DNA from: Rana temporaria
Lineage: Eukaryota; Chordata; Amphibia; Anura; Ranidae
NCBI RefSeq assembly: GCF_905171775.1
Contig: NC_053490.1
Location: forward strand, 522,345,022-522,409,021
Length of the DNA stretch: 64,000 nt
Reading direction: 5' to 3'
The position numbers were made by a program, and so were the translations under genes. This document shows, piece by piece, positions 1-9,499 of the stretch (the stretch's first letter is position 1; every line of letters begins with the position of its first letter). The notes below the pieces were generated by a model that saw only the letters and a program-made list of their open reading frames with translations, searched no databases and was not told the origin of the DNA.

Positions 1-1060
1 TTGTTGCTCTACATAAAGATGGTCTAGGCTATAAGAAGATTGCCAAGACCCTGAAACTGAGCTGCAGCGCGGTGGCCAAGACCATACAGCAGTTTAACAG
101 GACAAGTTCCACTCGGAACAGGCCTTGCCATGGTCAACCATAGAAGTTGAGTGCACATGCTCAGCGTCATATCCAGAGGTTGTCTTTGGGAAATAGACAT
201 ATGATTGCTACCAGCATTGCTGCAGAGGTTGCAGGGGTGGGGGGTCAGCCTGTCAGTGCTCAGACCTTACGACGCACATTGCATCAAATTGGTCTGCATG
301 GCTGTCATTCCAGAAGGAAGCCTCTTCTAAAGATGATGCACAAGAAAGCCAGCAAACAGTTTGCTGAAGACAAGCAGACTAAGGACATGGATTACTGGAA
401 CCATGTCCTGTGGTCTGATGAGACCAAGATAAACTTATTTGGTTCAGATGGTGTCAGGCGTGTGTGGTGGCAACCAGGTGAGGAGCACAAAGACAAGTGC
501 GTCTTGCCTACAGTGAAGCATGGTGGTGGGAGTGGCATGGTCTGGGGCTGCATGAGTGCTGCCGGCACTGGGGAGCTACAGATCATTGAGGGGACCATGA
601 ATGCCAACATGTACTGTAACATACTGAAGCAGAGCATGATCCCCTCCCCTCAGAGACAGGGCCGCAGGGCAGTATTCCAGCATGATAATGACCCCAAACA
701 CACCTCTAAGACGACCACTGCCTTGCTAAAGAAGCTGAGGGTAAAGGAGATGGACTGGCCAAGCATGTCTCCAGACCTAAACCCTATTGAGCATCTGTGG
801 GGCATCCCCAAACAGAAGGTGGAGGAGCGCAAGATCTATAACATCCACCAGCTCCGTGATGTCGTCATGGAGGAAGGGAAGAGGACTCCAGTGGCAACCT
901 GTGAAGCTCTGGTAAACTCCATGCCCACTTCACAATTATGTGCCACTTTGTGTTGGTCTATCACATAAAATCCCAATAAAATACATTAAAATATTTGGTT
1001 GTAACATGACAAAATTTGGAAATTTTCAAGGAGTATGAATACTTTTTTCAATTCACTGTA
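1..1060 (+). mobile_element. Tc1-like DNA transposon, 5' end outside window, chimeric 3' end
   Basis: A Tc1/mariner element whose left terminal repeat lies outside the window. The transposase reading frame runs from the first bases to about 925. From about 929 the sequence abruptly becomes the 3' end of a different Tc1 family: the tail from the segment reading CACTTCACAATTATGTGCC to the terminal CACTGTA matches the 3' end of the element at 60493-61759 (its positions 61638-61759). The normal 3' end of this family is visible in the minus-strand copy at 7110-7355 and is unrelated. The right end is at about 1058, followed by TA, the usual Tc1 target. The chimera could have arisen by recombination or template switching between two Tc1 families; the parts are certain, the mechanism is inferred. 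Confidence 0.9.
3..968 (+). pseudogene. Tc1-like transposase, one in-frame stop and foreign C terminus
   Basis: DD34E transposase of the Tc1 family, a nuclear DNA-cutting and strand-transfer enzyme. The frame is open from base 3 with a paired-like helix-turn-helix segment (ALHKDGLGYKKIAKTL), broken by one TAG at 141-143, then open to 968. The catalytic triad is present: Asp in WSDETKINLFG, Asp in QHDNDPKHTSK, and Glu in SPDLNPIEHLWG, with 34 residues between the second Asp and the Glu. The last 14 or so residues are translated from the 3' untranslated region of another Tc1 family, so the normal C terminus (ending GGHTKY in the copy at 7355) is missing. Catalytic residues look intact, but the stop and the lost tail make it almost certainly non-functional. 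Confidence 0.88.
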
Positions 1061-1063
1061 TCA

Positions 1064-1156
1064 GGCAACAAACTGACCAACAAGAAAAATGATGTCCTAA
1101 CTTTTGAAGCAAATCGTAAGTTGTTTTTGCCCGAAGCTGTTGTTCGACCCGTGGCA
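1064..1156 (+). other. Exon-like segment beside a Tc1 end (speculative)
   Basis: Directly right of the Tc1 end there is an open stretch of about 31 codons whose translation looks protein-like (it includes LTNKKNDVLTFEANRK and then LFLPEAVVRPVAG). It ends at GTGGCAG followed by GTAAAT, a good splice-donor match. A possible acceptor TCAG at about 1060-1063 has a pyrimidine-rich stretch in front of it that belongs to the Tc1 terminal repeat. I do not recognise the peptide. It may be chance, or an old exon with a Tc1 inserted at its edge. Confidence 0.15.
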
Positions 1157-1937
1157 GGTAAATGCTTACTAAACATTTATTTTGACTGGTTATCATTTCA
1201 GTGTGTTACGGTTTGTTTACATTTTTAAAAATCTTTTACGCTTTCAGTTTAAAAAATGTAAACTGTCTTCTGTCTTCCCATTCGGACCTCACGTAATAGA
1301 AGGAGCGTTCCTGCTCACATGCAGGAACACAAGCTGTGCATAGGATAGCCCATTCAGTTCAGTGGGCTGCCCTATGCGCATTTTTCACCCAAGGAGCTCC
1401 TGCTCCTTTTTGGGTGACAAGCTTAGCTTGATTTCTAACTGCACATTTTGCCGCAATTGCCACATGATTCTGTTGCCAAATTCACACCGTGTTTGCGGTG
1501 CCATTATCCCTATAATCATGGACAACAACGTGATGAACGCTGAGAGCGAGGCCTGAATTAATCCAAGCCTCACTCTCAGCGTTCATCGCGTTGTTGTCCA
1601 TCATCAGAGAATGATCTGCTCTCTACATGGACCATAATCAGTGGGTAAGAGGCTTGCCCTTAGTCCCCTCTAAAAGCCTCTACCCCAGTTGGACCTGTCA
1701 CACCCCCTTTCCCTAACAAGCCCAGCACAGCATGGCAGGCTTGTAATTTGGTATCCCCATATTAAGGAAGCATAGAGTGTGCATCCACCCTGCTATACAA
1801 TGATACATGACCTGTAACGTTGGAGGGTTTCGACAAAGCATCCTAACCAAAATGATGACCGGAACTTTGCTCTTTGGATCACCTGGTGCCCAGTAGGGCG
1901 TGCCGACAAGAAATGCGAGGGCTCCTGTTATATCTCA
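1157..1937. other. No gene recognised; contains a hairpin
   Basis: Apart from the inverted repeat at 1518-1601 and a small palindrome near 1345-1365, I see no coding sequence or classifiable repeat here. Confidence 0.4.
1518..1601. repeat. 35-bp inverted repeat (hairpin)
   Basis: Arms at 1518-1552 and 1567-1601 are complementary at 33 of 35 positions with a 14-nt spacer. Both arms carry the motif GAACGCTGAGAG or its complement. It could be a short foldback element or part of a larger decayed terminal-inverted-repeat element. Confidence 0.75.
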
Positions 1938-2375
1938 GGCCTTGTACAAACGACCGAACATGTCCGCTGAAACCGTCGGACCAGTTTCCGCGGACATGTC
2001 CGACCGTGTGTAGGGCCTACCGGACAGTTTTCCGGCCTAGCGGACAGGTTTCCAGCGGACAAAAGTTTCTTAGCGAAACTTGTCCGCTGGAAGCCTGTCC
2101 GTCGGACATGTCCGATGGTTAGTACGACTCATCGGACATGTCCGCTGACCCGAAATCCCGCGCATGCGTCGAATTGCTTTGACGCATGCGTGGAAGCATT
2201 GAACTCCCGTGTCAGAGAACGTCGGTGTCTTCTACGTCACCGCGTTCTCTGTCCGCTGGGATTTTGGTCTGATGGTGTGTACACACATCAGACCAAAAGA
2301 TCCCAGCAGACATGTCCGATGAAAACGGTCCGCGGACCGTTTTCATCGGACATGTCTGCTCGTGTTTACAAGGCC
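1938..2375. mobile_element. PIF/Harbinger-type MITE (GGCCTTGTAC family), TSD TCA
   Basis: A 438-bp non-autonomous element with terminal inverted repeats GGCCTTGTACAAACGACCG / ...TTTACAAGGCC, flanked by TCA on both sides (1935-1937 and 2376-2378). The interior is itself palindromic, with repeated ACATGTCCG blocks. Relatives are at 45718-46181 and 59616-60043. A 3-bp target duplication with GGC-starting ends fits PIF/Harbinger, although the canonical target is TWA. Confidence 0.85.
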
Positions 2376-2419
2376 TCACTGCCAAAGTAGGTCTTCACCT
2401 TCTCCCAGTGAACTGGTGA

Positions 2420-2800
2420 ACACTTACATATACTCAGTGAAGTAACTAGCCTCAGGTGACGCGGATGACGCAGGTACACGAAGATGAAACAAATCCTTTT
2501 ACATAAGTTGCACCTTTTTATTTGTAGCACTCACTCCTCCACAGCTTCCTTAAGCACACAATTTACACAGCATCTCTGAGTTCTAGTAGGCAGGAGGCGG
2601 GGATCTGTTGTCGCACATTCCACAGCATAGAGCACATAGCTGAGTGTAATCTTGGATGTGAGTGGAGGGAATGGACTCACTGGCCAATGCCCCAGTCTCA
2701 TAGGGAGATGTGCACAGCTGAGGCTGAAGCTGTCAATCACATGCTGGAGATGGGGGGGGGGGGCGGGTCCGAGCTTTCTTCTGGGATTGTTTGGTGTCAA
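2420..2800. repeat. Dispersed repeat, shared with 22275-22960
   Basis: The segment around CGAAGATGAAACAAATCC, the CATAAGTTG block and the later GCTGAGGCTGAAGCTGTC block reappear in the same order at 22275-22960, where a hAT MITE splits the copy. I cannot name the family. A G run at 2752-2763 interrupts it. Confidence 0.55.
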
Positions 2801-3111
2801 CATTGACTGTCACTATTGATTCATGCAGATAGCACCTAACAAAACACGATCTGTACTTAGCTTCTTTGGAAAGCAGAGGAGATATCGGAAGTTTAATGGG
2901 CCCCTGATGTCTCCACGAAGAGGACCTGTCATTATCCAAAGCTGTCATGATAATTGTACACATTAAAATCGTTCGTTCTGTTCTAATCCGAAAATTCGTA
3001 ATCAGCTGTCGAAAGTTGTATACACACTGTACTAAAATTGTAAGAGAATTCTTTGGACGGAAATGTTTGCCCACTTTTCTTATAGTGTACTAGCGTTTAG
3101 GAGTGAATGGG
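2801..3111. other. No gene recognised
   Basis: No convincing coding sequence, terminal repeat or tandem repeat was seen here. Confidence 0.4.
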
Positions 3112-3115
3112 TTAA

Positions 3116-3562
3116 AGCGGAGCTCCAGCCCCTCCTCCAAAAATTTTAAGTCAGCAGCTACAAATACTGTAGCTGCTGACTTTTAATATTAGGACACTTA
3201 CCTGTCCAGGTAACCCACAATGTCGGCACCCCAGCCGATTGTCCGATCGGCTCTCGGGCGCTGCTGCCTCTATTCGTGTTAAAGGAGACTGCCTGTGAAG
3301 CATTTTGGCTTCACAGCCAGATCCCTACTGTGCATGTGCGAAGCGCTTTATAACTTACCCTGCATCGGTGGAAGGAGAAGGGGGGCTAAAGTTATATGGG
3401 ACCTTGCCGCATTCAGGTCTCCCTGAAGTGAGGACAGGTACTTCTCAAAAACAGGAACCCCTTCCCCCGAAAGGTGCCAAATGTGGCACTGAAGGGCTGA
3501 AGTGGGGTGGGGGGTGTGAAGAAGCAAACAAGCGGAGCTTCCACTTTGAGTGGAACTCTGCT
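3116..3562. mobile_element. piggyBac-type MITE with TTAA TSD
   Basis: Terminal repeats AGCGGAGCTCCAGCCCC... / ...TGAGTGGAACTCTGCT flanked by TTAA at 3112-3115 and 3563-3566. A long inner repeat around the CAGCAGCTACAAATACTG motif occurs near each end in this family. A relative in the opposite orientation is at 36142-36502. The right TTAA is also the left TTAA of the next element. Confidence 0.8.
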
Positions 3563-3566
3563 TTAA

Positions 3567-4519
3567 CCACTTAAGGACCCCTTCACGCCAATATACGTCG
3601 ACAGAATGGCATGGCTGGGCACATCAACATATATGTACGTTGTCCTTTAAGCCCAGCCGTGGGGTCCGAAGCTCTGTGACCGCGGGATTTGCGGACCCGC
3701 TCGCCACTAGAGTCCCGCGAACGGTCCCCGTAGCTGAAGAACGGGGAGAGCTGTGTGTAAACACGGCTTCCCCGTTCTTCACTGTGGCGGCTGCATCGAT
3801 CGTATGATCCCTTTTATAGGGGAACACAATCAATGACGTCACACCTACAGCCACAACCCCCTACAGTTAGAAACACACTTGAGGTCACACATAACCCCAT
3901 CAGCGCCCCCTGTGGTTAACTCCCAAACTGCAATTGTCATTTTCACAATAAACAATGCATTTTAAATGCATTTTTTGCTGTGAAAATGACAATGGTCCCA
4001 AAAATGTGTCAAAATTGTCCAAAGTGTCCGCCATAATGTCGCAGTCACGAAAAAAATCGCTGATCGCCGCTATTCGTAGTAAAAAAAATAATAATTAATA
4101 AAAATGCAATAAAACTATCCCCTATTTTGTAAACGCTATAAATTTTGCGCAAACCAACCGATAAACGCTTATTGCGATTTTTTTACCAAAAATAGGTAGA
4201 AGAATACATATCGGCCTAAACTGAGAAAAAAAAAACATTTTATATATTTTGGGGGGATATTTATTATAGCAAAAAGTAAAAAATATTGATTTTTTTTTCA
4301 AAATTGTCGCTCTATTTTTGTTTATAGCGCAAACAATAAAAACCGCAGAGGTGATCAAATACCACCAAAAGAAATCTCTATTTGTGGGAAAAAAAGGACG
4401 CCAATTTTGTTTGGGAGTCACGTCGTACGACCGCGCAATTGTCAGTTAAAGCGACGCAGTGCCGAATCGCAAAAAGGGGCAAGGTCCTTTAGCTGCATTT
4501 TGGTCCGGGTCTTAAGTGG
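3567..4519. mobile_element. TTAA-flanked MITE, CCACTTAAGGACC family
   Basis: A 953-bp element starting CCACTTAAGGACC and ending GGTCCGGGTCTTAAGTGG, flanked by TTAA (3563-3566) and a decayed TTAG (4520-4523). The left half is GC-rich (the CGTCGGCAGAATGGCACGGC-type block). The right half has an AT-rich signature: the GCGCAAACCAA motif, TAGAAGAATA, then AACCGCAGAGGTGATCAAAT. This is the most abundant family in the window, with better than ten full or partial copies. The TTAA duplication suggests mobilisation by a piggyBac-like transposase. No coding sequence. Confidence 0.82.
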
Positions 4520-4523
4520 TTAG

Positions 4524-5529
4524 GTACTGTAGTTTGTAGCCATTTCATGGGCACATGCAATTTTCGGCATGTTTGGTATCTATTTACTTGATGCAACTAC
4601 ATTTTAAAAAATTTTAGGCATTCTATTGTGTGCACTGAATTTCATTTTAGTTAACTTTTGTTCCTGAAAATTTGCAAAGTGGCCGAGCAGATATCGTGTG
4701 ACAGAGAATTGTAACAAAGTAGTAAGTTGGCAGATGGACAGTTAAATATATACAAAGTATACATTTTATCACAGAGGCAATACAGAACAGGTTTTAAATT
4801 TAAATTTAAACACATAAACCTTAGAACAAGGATAACACACCACCTGGAAGTACTTTTTTTTATCATATTCACAGTACCACTCTGTGATAATATGACCACT
4901 AATTATCAGAGAATTGTAACAGTCACCATTTCATTCTCCAGGGTCTCTGCTTTTAGAAAATATGTAATGTTTGGGATTTGTAAAAAATTTGCAGACAGCA
5001 ATTGGTTAAACATTCCCTTTAAAACCTGAGCTGTGACGCACATTCATGAACTTTTCATATTCCTTATTTTACAGACATCATCAGTGCAGTTATTACTGTA
5101 AAAAAATGACTAATAAATCACCCCAATGTAATTATTTGACTTCTCACTGAATCAATACTTAGTATCATTTCTCAATAAACTTTTGAATTAATGAATGTGA
5201 TGATAGTTCAGGGTCGTCATCAGACAAGGCGATGGATCTCAGATGTTGAATCTGACCTTTCGGAATTTCTGTACATGTCTGAGTTCTTGCGATCGCTCCG
5301 GGGCTATAGGAAGATTTTTTTTTTCTGTTCATTCAGCTTTAAAGAAATGTCAGCGCTCAATTTCCCGTACTGAAAAATTATTTCTACATCTAGATAATGG
5401 ATGGGGGCCCTTGAACTCTCATATGTAAATTTCATGGTCAGATGATTGCAATTAGCATTGGTAATTAGTCATGAGCTGAATGAGCCATGAAAGATATGTC
5501 AGGTCTAGATAATGGACAACTATATTTAA
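4524..5529. other. No gene recognised, AT-rich
   Basis: About 1 kb of AT-rich sequence. Short open frames occur on both strands but none shows a recognisable domain or splice structure. Confidence 0.4.
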
Positions 5530-5896
5530 AGCTATATAGTTCCAAACTGTCCCTGATTTCAAGGGACTGTCCCTGATTTGTCCCTCCTTCCTTCTCATGT
5601 GTCCCTCATTTTGGCCTGATCAATATAGATGTATATAAAATGCACTTTTTATCTATTTAAAAAGTGTTTTCCAACACTAAACATTTCATCTGATTTCTAA
5701 ATGACTGCATTTGTAAATTCCAAAATCCAAAATAAAGGAATAGTAGTGGTAAAAAAAAAGCACTTGTGGGTTTAACTAATCTTTTTTTTGTACAATTCTC
5801 CTTTAAGTGGGCGTGGTAAGGGGTGTGTCCTATTCCTAAATACTTTTGGTGATAGGTGTCCCTCATTCCAATCTTAAAAAGTTGGGAGGTATGCAA
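5530..5896. repeat. Dispersed repeat with GTCCCTCATT/GGGAGGTATGC ends
   Basis: The segment from AACTGTCCCTGATTTC to AAAGTTGGGAGGTATGC resembles a repeat I know from several lower-vertebrate genomes, often seen beginning GCATACCTCCCAAC on the other strand. GTCCCT is repeated at both ends. I could not fix the boundaries or find a target duplication. Confidence 0.45.
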
Positions 5897-5914
5897 AGTG
5901 TACTAGAATTGACT

Positions 5915-6063
5915 AAATACCCTCCCAGCAACCAGCATCAGGTGGAGACTGATTATTAGAAACTGGTGGATGCTGGGAGACACCCACTGGTGGAAACCAG
6001 AGTTATAACTTCCTGCTCTGGGAAGTAACAGTGCCACCAGCAGGTGATTCAGCTCCTGACACC
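5915..6063 (-). mobile_element. LTR-like fragment (minus orientation)
   Basis: CTAAATACCCTCCCAGCAACC through CAGCTCCTGACA shares several blocks with 9198-9328, including CAGCAGGTGAT and the terminal CCTGACA. On the minus strand it would begin TGTCAGGAGC, like an LTR. No second end was found. Confidence 0.4.
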
Positions 6064-6473
6064 ACCTGTCAAATGCTTTCTGAGGGGTGATCCAAATGCA
6101 GATCGGTCTTCAGAGAGCACTGCAAGTGTGAACGAGGCCTGAGAGGGAGTTCTCCTTGGAGAAATTTTATTTGACTTTCTGTTGTTCCTACAGGACAAAA
6201 CGTGAAGGAAGATCTTCCTAGTGGTAAATAGATGTAAAAAAAAGAAATGGATGTTGCGTGGACAGGGATAATGACCAGAGATAGATTAGGGCAAAAGTAA
6301 ACCCTAGGTAAGGTAGCAACTTAGATCCCCCCAATCCCTTTGATTCACAGTGATAAGTACTAAAGTAGGTACAGAGAAGCCACTCCATTAGCATTGTCTA
6401 TACTGGAATGGCCACTGTCAGCAATCAGCAGCAAGGATGACCAAATCTGTGTAGCTGCACTAGAAAACTGGGA

Positions 6474-6475
<2 letters not shown>
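6064..6475. other. No gene recognised
   Basis: I see no coding sequence or classifiable repeat before the dinucleotide tract. Confidence 0.4.
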
Positions 6476-6516
<41 letters not shown>

Positions 6517-6527
6517 TATATATATAT
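6476..6527. repeat. (TA)n/(CA)n microsatellite, split by a solo LTR
   Basis: A TA run with a short CA run ends at 6527, and TA repeats resume at 7096-7109 on the other side of the LTR. The tract was therefore one microsatellite before the LTR inserted. Confidence 0.9.
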
Positions 6528-7095
6528 TGTGACAGGAAGTCAGGTAAATCTGTGGGTGTTGTCACAGACAGGACATACATTTCTGCCTTGTTTAGACAAT
6601 ACACCAATTGTTATTAGGCGTCGGCTGCAAATGTAGCCAGGAAAGATCTAAGGGCGTTGGAAGACTTCAGCTGTTCGGAATGAGGCAATTAAGGCCTCTA
6701 TATAAGTAGTCCAGAGGATTACCACTAATTTGCTGCATGCTGAGGCTTTCTGAGTGAAAGAGAGCAGTACTGAAAGTCTTCTGAGGAGGTGAGGAGAGGA
6801 TTGATTTTTCTGTGTGATAAAAATCAAAAGACTATTGTTTTTCTGCTGTATGACCAGCACTGTCTACCCAGCAGTAGGCTGTGCTAGACTCCATAGACGC
6901 CCAAAGTGGCTAGGTTTTATTTTATGTTTGATTTTGTTTATGCTGTTTGGATGCTTGCACTTGTTTCCAGCAAGATCGAAGAATAAACCAAAATCTTTGT
7001 TTTCAACCGTCTTCGTCTGCCTGTCTGTATAAATTCAGTGTGTGGTGAACCCATCCAAGGGGTCACACACCCCGCTACCGAGCTAACCCCTTACA
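6528..7095 (+). mobile_element. Solo LTR inside a (TA)n tract
   Basis: A 568-bp segment beginning TGTGACAGGAAGTC and ending CCCCTTACA (TG...CA). It has LTR-like order: a TATA box (CTCTATATAAGTAG, near 6697) and a polyadenylation signal in GAAGAATAAACC (near 6980), followed by a short downstream part. Both flanks are TA repeats, so the target duplication (ATATA-like) cannot be delimited. No internal retroviral or Gypsy coding region is attached, which fits LTR-LTR recombination. The family (Ty3/Gypsy or endogenous retrovirus) is not resolved. Confidence 0.78.
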
Positions 7096-7354
7096 ATATA
7101 TATATATACACAGTATCTCACAAAAGTAAGTAGCCCCTCGAATTTTTGTAAATATTTTCTTCTATCTTTTCATGTGACAACACTGAAGAAATGACACTTT
7201 GCCACAATGTAAAGTAGTGAGTGTACAGCTTGTATAACAGTGTCAATTTGCTGTCCCCTCAAAATAACTCAACACACAGCCATTAATGTCTAAACCGCTG
7301 GCAACTGAGGCGAGTACATCCCTAAGTGACAAAGTCCAAATTGGGCCCAAAGTG

Positions 7355-8135
7355 TCAATATTTTGTGTGACCACCATTATTTTCCAGCACTGCCTTAACC
7401 CTCTTGGGTATGGAGTTCACCAGAGCTTCACAGGTTGCCACTGGAGTCCTCTTCCACTCCTCCATGACGACATCACGGAGCTGGTGGATGTTAGAGATCT
7501 TGCGCTCCTCCACCTTCCGTTTGGGGATGCCCCACAGATGCTCAATAGGGTTTAGGTCTGGAGACATGCTTGGCCAGTCCATCGCCTTTACCCTCAGCTT
7601 CTTTAGCAAGGCAGTGGTCGCCTTGGAGGTAATAATGTTGGAATACTGCCAGGGATGGACTGGCCATTGGGACTGGGCTGCAGGGCAGTATTCCAACATT
7701 ATTGATCATGCTCTGCTTCAGTATGTCACAGTACATGTTGGCATTCATGGTCCCCTCAATGATCTGTAGCTCCCCAGTGCCGGCAGCACTCATGCAGCCC
7801 CAGACCATGCCACTCCCACCACCATGCTTGACTGTAGGCAAGACACACTTGTCTTTGTACTCCTCACCTGGTTGCCGCCACACACGTTTCACACCATCTG
7901 AACCAAATACGTTTATCTTGGTCTCATCAGAACACATGTTCCAGTAATCCATGTCCTTAGTCTGCTTGTCTTCAGCAAACTGTTTGCGGGCTTTATTGTG
8001 CATCATCTTTAGAAGAGGCTTCCTTCTGGGATGACAGCCATGCAGACCAATTTGATGCAATGTGCGTCGTATGGTCTGAGCACTGACAGGCTGACCCCCC
8101 CACCCCTTAAATCTCTGCAGCAATGCTGGCAGCAC
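7355..8135 (-). pseudogene. Tc1-like transposase, frameshifted and rearranged
   Basis: On the minus strand the frame starting near 8135 encodes the QPVSAQTIRRTLHQIGLHGC region and the first catalytic Asp in CSDETKINVFG, where a small in-frame deletion removed residues before SDET. The second Asp motif (QHDNDPKHTSK in the sister copy) is destroyed by the inverted insertion at 7631-7703, after which the reading frame changes. The rest, with SPDLNPIEHLWG carrying the Glu and the end GGHTKY, is read in another frame to the stop at 7355. Not functional. Confidence 0.88.
7631..7703. repeat. 20-bp perfect inverted repeat within Tc1
   Basis: Arms at 7631-7650 and 7684-7703 are perfect reverse complements, separated by about 33 nt that include GGATGGACTGGCCATTGGGA. 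The arms derive from the Tc1 sequence itself, one copied in inverse. The sister copy at 660-700 has a single, non-inverted version. Confidence 0.85.
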
Positions 8136-8463
8136 TCATATGTCTATTTCCCAAAGACAACCTCTGGATATGTGCTGAGCATGTGCACTCAGCTTCTTTT
8201 GTCGACCAATGGCGAGGCCTGTTCTGAGTGGAACCTGTCCTGTTAAACTACTGTATGGTCTTGGCCACCATGCTGCAGCTCAGTTTCAGGGTCTTGGCAT
8301 TCTTCTTATAGCCTAGGCCATCTTTATGTAGAGCTCAGATCCTCAGAGTGTTCTTTGCCATGAGGTGTAACATAATCTTTCAAATTATACAAAAAAATTG
8401 GGCAAACGTTGCTGTTTATTTTTTTTAAATTCATTGAAGTATATTTTTTCATAAAAATTGCAG

Positions 8464-8466
<3 letters not shown>

Positions 8467-8513
<47 letters not shown>
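8467..8513. repeat. (AT)n microsatellite
   Basis: An uninterrupted AT dinucleotide run of about 23 units. Confidence 0.97.
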
Positions 8514-8514
<1 letters not shown>

Positions 8515-8635
8515 CATTTATTAATAGTAACGCAAAAGGCATCCAAACCCCAGCAAACAGCAACAAACATAAAGATATAAGTGAACCAAAAACCCAGTGA
8601 GAAAATACCTAACTAAATGACTTAAAGGGGTTGTC

Positions 8636-8931
8636 TCTGTGTCACTTGTATCTATAGGTAAGCCTTATTATAGTGCGCCGTTTAGGAGATATTTGCTGAT
8701 GAGTCATCGGCGCATGCGCTGTGAAGAAACGGCCCTCAATGTCATTTCTTCACTAGCGTGACCTCACACGACTCCGGCCAGTCACAGAGCTGGAGTCTGC
8801 AGCCTCAGAAGAAAAAGGGGCGAAGATGGATGCGGCCACCAGCAGGGACAGCGCGAGCTTCGTTTGCAGGTAAGTAACACTAGCCCATTATGCTTTTACT
8901 TTGCAGGGGAAAGATCAAGTTCACTTCATCT
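8636..8931. mobile_element. Possible TTAA-flanked MITE
   Basis: TTAA at 8632-8635 is followed by AGGGGTTGTCTCTG, and ...AGTTCACTTCATCT is followed by TTAA at 8932-8935. The size (296 bp) and GC-rich middle (CGGCGCATGCGCTG) fit the family, but the two ends match only weakly. Confidence 0.5.
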
Positions 8932-8939
8932 TTAACAGA

Positions 8940-9328
8940 ATTACAGAAATCCTAACTATACAATATATACAAAATGGGGAACACAGGAAAGCAAGGTAAA
9001 ACTGGAAGGAACATATGGGAAGGGGGAACCAAAACTGGGATCAGAAACAAGGGTGAGTAGGGACAAGGCAGCAAGAATCGAGGTAAAGGTAGAAGGCAGA
9101 GAGCACAATCAAATAGCAGGAACAAGATAACAGCTAGCAGTATCAGTCAGCAAGCAAAACGCTGGAGCAAGGTCACATTGTAACAGCAGATGAGGGACTA
9201 AATACCATCCCAGCAGCCAGCACCAGGTGGAGATTATTACTGAAATCTCCCAGCTGCTGGACACTGGAACTACAAACTTCCCCTCCAGGAAGCACAGTGC
9301 CAACAGCAGGTGATCTAGGTCCTGACAG
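8940..9328 (-). mobile_element. LTR-like repeat fragment (minus orientation)
   Basis: A purine-rich segment ending GATCTAGGTCCTGACA, i.e. TGTCAGGACC on the minus strand. It shares its last 130 bases with 5915-6063, and its end resembles the minus-strand solo LTR at 26005-26649. No second terminus or target duplication was found. Confidence 0.45.
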
Positions 9329-9499
9329 CCTCCCTATCAGGCACCAACTGCCCATGAGTACACGCTCCTTTGTAAAGTGACAAATAGGTGCACAGTTTCT
9401 TTGACTAAATGCACTATCCTCTTTGTTTCCTGCAGGAGCACAAAGATTATACATAAGACCTCTAAACATCCAATGGGCCCTAGGCCTTGTACATGCACT

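Larger units (their letters stand above)
7110..8380 (-). mobile_element. Tc1-like transposon, minus strand, 5' truncated
   Basis: Same family as the element at position 1, in reverse orientation and with its proper 3' end: the transposase stop at 7355, a 3' region, and a terminal repeat beginning CAGTATCTCACAAAAGTAAG at 7111, directly against the TA tract. The 5' end on the minus strand (near 8380) lacks a recognisable terminal repeat. A 73-bp foldback rearrangement (7631-7703) sits in the catalytic region. Confidence 0.88.
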
